This document shows positions 33,576-36,991 of a stretch of 36,991 nt of DNA, piece by piece. The DNA is from Eubacteriales bacterium. Lineage in GTDB: Bacteria > Bacillota > Clostridia > Saccharofermentanales > DTU023. The stretch's first letter is position 1. The number at the start of each line of letters is the position of its first letter. Both the position numbers and the translations under genes were made by a program. The notes beneath the pieces are model-generated. The model had not been told where the DNA came from. It made no database searches and saw only the letters and a list, made by a program, of their open reading frames with translations. The stretch spans positions 1 to 36,991 of the forward strand of contig JAUNLW010000012.1 in assembly GCA_030532065.1 (NCBI GenBank), read 5' to 3'.

Positions 33576-35426
33576 TTACTTGTGGGTAGGCGTGCGTACT
33601 TGGTCGCCCACAATGACACCTTCTTTTTCCAGTTCCTTTATATTTAGGCTTTGTTCATAAGGAGTCGGCAAATAGCCTTGATTTACCAGGTTTATAATCT
33701 CGTCGCGCAACTCATGTTCTAAGTCTACGCCCACAATACGCCAGTTATGGTTTACTTCCGGATTTATTTCGCCTTGCTCTGCCAAGTATTGCGCCAGGTA
33801 TTCTCTAATGCTCAGAGGTGATACCCAATTGTAATTTCCTTTTACTAAGTTTTGTGCCTTCAGCGTAGCGGAATAGCGGTAGTCATTTACAGCTAAAGTC
33901 AGTACTTGATCATCCTGCAAAGCCTGTCCTTTAAAGCTTACATTCTGGATTCTTTTTCCTGGTGCTTTAGACAGGTCAATTTCGTAATCGACCCCTTCAA
34001 ACATATCGTAAAGGTAGCCTGGCCTGTCTTTATTAAATGAGATAGATATATCACCTGTCTGCCAGGTATTGTAGTAAGCAGCAGACCATTCCATATAGGC
34101 TTTTAGCTCTCTGCCGGTAACCTCTACGGTATAAAGTGTGTTGTCAAACTTATAGACATTAAAGGGAGTCGTATAATCTATCGGCCCTTTTGCTATGCCA
34201 GCACTATCTTTGAACAAGGCCACACTGGTCACATCTGCCCCGGAAACCTGGAGCTGAACTTTGGCAATGAGGTCTACCAATGCCGTATCTTCGAGTCTTG
34301 CCACAGGTAAGCCTCTGATTTCATTACGAGGTTGAAAATCTGCTGTGGCATAAGCCAAAACGCCACTATCTTTCGTTCCTGAAGCCCCATAGATAAAGTC
34401 TAAAGTCCTCTGATGATCAGCTTGGACAAGCTTACGTAGCTCCGCTGAAGGCTTCATTTTATTCATATCCACCAAGCTAACCTGAGTATCGTTTGGCCGC
34501 CACTTACCTGCCTGCTTAGTTAGTTCCACGTCAAAACGTACAAGCTGGCGCCCATAAGAAGTTGGCATTCCTGCCGGAACACCCTTAATGCGTTTGGCAA
34601 CACTCTCGTGTTTATGACCCAGCATAACCAGGTCAATACCATCCACCTCGTTTAGCATGGCTACAACACCATCTTCCTTACCATCCTTGTTGTACTCAGG
34701 ATTGAGTCCGTCGTGTACTGATACCAGGACCAAATCACAACCTTCTTTATTACGCAAAATTGGCACATATTTAGCAGCAGTTTCCGCAATACCCTGGAAA
34801 ATAACTGAGTCTACTTTATCTCCTTCCCAGCGAGGAATATTGGGATTCGTAATGCCTAAAATACCGATCTTAATTCCTTGGCGTTCAATGACTGTATATG
34901 GTTTAGCTAGTGGGGTCCTTTCTTGAGAAGCTTCATTAATAGTTTCCTCATAGTTCATGTTGGCTGCCAGGACTGGGCAGTTCAACTCTTTATTTATGCG
35001 TCCAATAAAGTCCAGGCCAAAATTAAATTCGTGATTTCCTAGTACCATCGCGTCATAATTGGCATAATTATAGAACTTGCTCATGGGATGCTCACTTGCC
35101 GAATCGTGGCTGTAAATAGTATCACTTAAGATATTGCCTTGATAGCTATCACCATTATCCACAAGCACAGTTGCTCCTGGATTAGCTTTTCGCACTTTAT
35201 CTATATAACTGTATACTCTAGCTGCCCCTCCGTTGGGACTTTCCCTATTTTCTTCATAGATGTACCCATAGACATCAGAATGCATATCAGAAGTTCCTAG
35301 AATGACCAAATGCTGGTCATGCGATTGAGTAAGATACGCAAATAACGAGGAAAGTATGGCCAGCGCCAATATCGGCAATAAGATAGTTTTAAATATCCAG
35401 GAACCTTGTCGCGTGCGGTGTTTCAT
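33576..35426 (-). CDS. 5'-nucleotidase / 2',3'-cyclic phosphodiesterase family protein
   Basis: Two-domain metallophosphoesterase of the UshA/CpdB type, 616 residues. An N-terminal hydrophobic segment (about residues 13-34) directs export and may stay as an anchor. The phosphoesterase domain has GTSDMHSD, DNGDSYQG, LGNHEFNFG and LGHKHES. The 5'-nucleotidase C-terminal domain begins near residue 370 and includes NVYKFDNTLYTVEVTG and NDYRYS. No LPxTG or other sorting signal is seen at the C-terminus. The likely role is to strip phosphate from extracellular nucleotides. GGAGGACGGT precedes the ATG at 35426. A GTG at 35456 is in frame but its codons include this site. The gene lies 57 bases after mntP on the same strand. 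Confidence 0.87.
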   Translation of the reverse strand: MKHRTRQGSWIFKTILLPILALAILSSLFAYLTQSHDQHLVILGTSDMHSDVYGYIYEENRESPNGGAARVYSYIDKVRKANPGATVLVDNGDSYQGNILSDTIYSHDSASEHPMSKFYNYANYDAMVLGNHEFNFGLDFIGRINKELNCPVLAANMNYEETINEASQERTPLAKPYTVIERQGIKIGILGITNPNIPRWEGDKVDSVIFQGIAETAAKYVPILRNKEGCDLVLVSVHDGLNPEYNKDGKEDGVVAMLNEVDGIDLVMLGHKHESVAKRIKGVPAGMPTSYGRQLVRFDVELTKQAGKWRPNDTQVSLVDMNKMKPSAELRKLVQADHQRTLDFIYGASGTKDSGVLAYATADFQPRNEIRGLPVARLEDTALVDLIAKVQLQVSGADVTSVALFKDSAGIAKGPIDYTTPFNVYKFDNTLYTVEVTGRELKAYMEWSAAYYNTWQTGDISISFNKDRPGYLYDMFEGVDYEIDLSKAPGKRIQNVSFKGQALQDDQVLTLAVNDYRYSATLKAQNLVKGNYNWVSPLSIREYLAQYLAEQGEINPEVNHNWRIVGVDLEHELRDEIINLVNQGYLPTPYEQSLNIKELEKEGVIVGDQVRTPTHK

Positions 35427-35483
35427 ACCGTCCTCCAGAAGTGACTTATTCGTCACACAAATAAGATTTTCTAAAGCAGATAG

Positions 35484-36053
35484 TTAAATTGCCTGAACCA
35501 TATGCTCAATTACAACTTTTATGCCAATAGATATTAAAACCAGACCACCAATCATTGAGGCGGTGCTGCGGAAGCGCGACCCTAAAGATTGTCCCCACAT
35601 GGTGCCGACAAACGAAAGGATAAAAGTTACAATGCCGATAACGAGGACCGAACTAAGCATGGGAGCTTCGCTAAGAGAAAGTGAAATACCAGCAGCCATC
35701 GCGTCAATAGAAGTTGCAATCGCTAATAGTAATAGCCTCGAATGCGAACAGGGATTGCAGACTACTTCCTCATCTTCCATCTCTCTACCATCTAGGATCA
35801 TCTTGCCCCCAACAAAGAGTAAGAGGGCTAATATTATCCAGTGATCATAAGGTTGAACAATTTTTCGTAATTGAGAACCAAGGAGATAACCCAGTAGCGG
35901 CATCAAAGCCTGGAAGCCTCCAAAATAAGTACCTACAAGAATTCCATCTTTTACACTGAGATCAGCTTTACAAAGACCAATGGTGGTAGCAGCTACCATA
36001 GCATCTACAGATAAGCTTAAGGCAAGCAGTAAAAGTTCGAAAAAACTAGACAT
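35484..36053 (-). CDS. mntP: Manganese efflux pump MntP
   Basis: Six-segment membrane protein of 189 residues in the MntP (DUF204) family, with the duplicated motifs LSLSVDAMVA and IATSIDAMAAG, whose aspartates line the transport path. It lowers toxic intracellular manganese. A charged loop around residues 92-110 contains EDEEVVCNPCSH. The ATG at 36051-36053 has AGAGG six bases upstream, so the longer frame to 36101 is unlikely. The manganese riboswitch (yybP-ykoY) often found before mntP is not visible: the predicted leader is only about 40 bases. Confidence 0.92.
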   Translation of the reverse strand: MSSFFELLLLALSLSVDAMVAATTIGLCKADLSVKDGILVGTYFGGFQALMPLLGYLLGSQLRKIVQPYDHWIILALLLFVGGKMILDGREMEDEEVVCNPCSHSRLLLLAIATSIDAMAAGISLSLSEAPMLSSVLVIGIVTFILSFVGTMWGQSLGSRFRSTASMIGGLVLISIGIKVVIEHMVQAI

Positions 36054-36100
36054 ATAAACCTCTCTAATCTCACAAAAGATAACGCGGCAACTAGTTAACA

Positions 36101-36109
36101 AGTATACCA
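36101..36109 (-). promoter_or_regulatory. Extended -10 promoter of mntP
   Basis: TG-G-TATACT on the minus strand, without a clear -35. Transcription would start near 36094. Confidence 0.5.
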
Positions 36110-36114
36110 GAAAT

Positions 36115-36142
36115 AAAAAAGCCCCCTCCGGAGTTGGAGGGG
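36115..36142 (-). terminator. Rho-independent terminator of the fprA gene
   Basis: On the minus strand CCCCTCC (36136-36142 complement), the loop AACTCC, and GGAGGGG (36123-36129 complement), then GGCTTTTTTATTT. It separates fprA from mntP. Confidence 0.9.
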
Positions 36143-36200
36143 AAAATATTTAAGCCTGTAAGTTTGGGGATATCCCTTTTAGCTCTATATAGTACAGCAT

Positions 36201-36991
36201 TTAACGCAGCAGACTCTCTACTAAAGCAGGAATGCCGGCGAGATCTTCTTCCTCAGCTTTCCATTGGCAACGGAGGTTTTCCTCAATCACGGTGAAGCCC
36301 GCTTCCTGCAGCATGTCTTGCAGTTTCTTCACGCTTTCGCCACTCCAGCCGTAGCAGCCAAAGGCAGCAGCCTTCTTGTTTTTAAATTTAAGCTGTTTCA
36401 AGAACTCCAGCCAACCGGCGACACTGGACAGAATGCTGTTGCTGACGGTGGGAGAGCCCACGGCAATAGCCTTAGATTTGAAGACTTCCGTCATGACCTC
36501 GTTTTTGTCGGTCTTAGAAATATTAAAGACTTTGACTACCGTATCCGGGCTTTGCTGATGGATGCTCTTGGCAATCTGGTGGGCGATATACATAGTGCCT
36601 TCCCACATGGTGTCATAGATGATGGTAACCTGATCCTCTTGATATGCCTCGGCCCACTTGGCGTATTTATTGACAATTTGTAAGGGATCATCGCGCCAGA
36701 CTGCACCGTGGGAGGGAGCAATCATGTCAATCGTCAGATTAAAGCTCGCAATCTCAGCCAACTTTTTGGTAAGCAGGGGGGCAAAAGGATTGATAATATT
36801 GGCGAAATACTTCATGGCCTCTTTATGCAGCAAACATTGGTCGGCCTTGTCGTTAAAGACCTCCTCCACCGCATAATGTTGGCCAAAAGCGTCACTGGAA
36901 AAGAGGATGTTGTCACCTGTCATGAAGGTGGCCATACTGTCCGGCCAGTGGAGCATACGCATCTCGACAAAAATCAGTTTTTTGCCATTGC
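36201..36991 (-). CDS. FprA-type flavodiiron protein, 5' end cut by the window edge
   Basis: C-terminal two thirds of an A-type flavoprotein that reduces oxygen or nitric oxide to protect anaerobes. The visible part has the end of the metallo-beta-lactamase diiron domain (MLHWPDS, SSDAFGQH, and SHGAVW with a metal His). The flavodoxin domain follows, with the FMN phosphate loop in YDTMWEGTMYIA, then GSPTVSNSILS and FGCYGWSG. The frame is open to the right edge, and the residues before MRMLHWPD (GKKLIFVE) fit the family, so the true start lies beyond 36991. The C-terminus ends normally, without a rubredoxin domain. Confidence 0.93.
   Translation of the reverse strand, partial: NGKKLIFVEMRMLHWPDSMATFMTGDNILFSSDAFGQHYAVEEVFNDKADQCLLHKEAMKYFANIINPFAPLLTKKLAEIASFNLTIDMIAPSHGAVWRDDPLQIVNKYAKWAEAYQEDQVTIIYDTMWEGTMYIAHQIAKSIHQQSPDTVVKVFNISKTDKNEVMTEVFKSKAIAVGSPTVSNSILSSVAGWLEFLKQLKFKNKKAAAFGCYGWSGESVKKLQDMLQEAGFTVIEENLRCQWKAEEEDLAGIPALVESLLR

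Noticed and set aside
36054..36200. Manganese (yybP-ykoY) riboswitch upstream of mntP
   Set aside because: The predicted leader is about 40 bases and the region is mostly the terminator of fprA; no conserved riboswitch elements are seen.

Overview
The window looks like a chromosomal segment of an anaerobic, low-to-mid GC Firmicute, probably a member of the Clostridia. The evidence is the strong GGAGG ribosome binding sites, a T-box leader on thrS, a CIRCE operator on clpB, Gram-positive Opp-type peptide transport genes, a short MetH with its reactivation domain as a separate gene, and an FprA-type flavodiiron protein. I cannot name the genus from sequence alone. Most of the window is ordinary core and accessory genome. 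I saw no rRNA, tRNA, CRISPR array, prophage or insertion sequence.

Layout. Bases 1-10200 hold, on the minus strand, allB (runs off the left edge), an EamA transporter, clpB with a CIRCE operator, and the thrS-hutD-DUF1461 group. The leucyl aminopeptidase gene pepA is on the plus strand. Bases 10200-10783 hold the thrS T-box leader and two perfect palindromes in front of a plus-strand BceAB-like ABC transporter (10784-13441). Bases 13456-18054 (minus) hold metH, its separate reactivation protein and gdhA. Bases 18222-21025 (plus) hold nnr and a GT4 glycosyltransferase. Bases 21017-25575 (minus) hold a poorly characterised lipid/acyl-type cluster: a 32-residue ORF, an alpha/beta-hydrolase fused to an HxxxDG acyltransferase, a zinc-ribbon membrane protein and an E2/CAT-like acyltransferase with its catalytic His replaced. 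Bases 25791-31601 (plus) form a five-gene oligopeptide ABC operon. Bases 31737-36991 (minus) hold a long tryptophanase-family lyase, a UshA/CpdB-type nucleotidase, mntP and fprA (runs off the right edge).

Metabolic theme. Peptide import (opp), aminopeptidase (pepA), glutamate dehydrogenase and a tryptophanase-like lyase together suggest peptide and amino-acid fermentation. Allantoinase and the nucleotidase suggest use of purines and nucleotides. This is inference from gene content.

Most unusual item. The substrate-binding protein of the peptide transporter (29847-31601) appears circularly permuted. After the signal peptide comes the segment that normally forms the C-terminus of OppA/DppE proteins, then the normal mature N-terminus. 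The ORF then stops exactly where the missing C-terminal segment would begin. It also lacks the lipobox cysteine expected of a Gram-positive binding protein.
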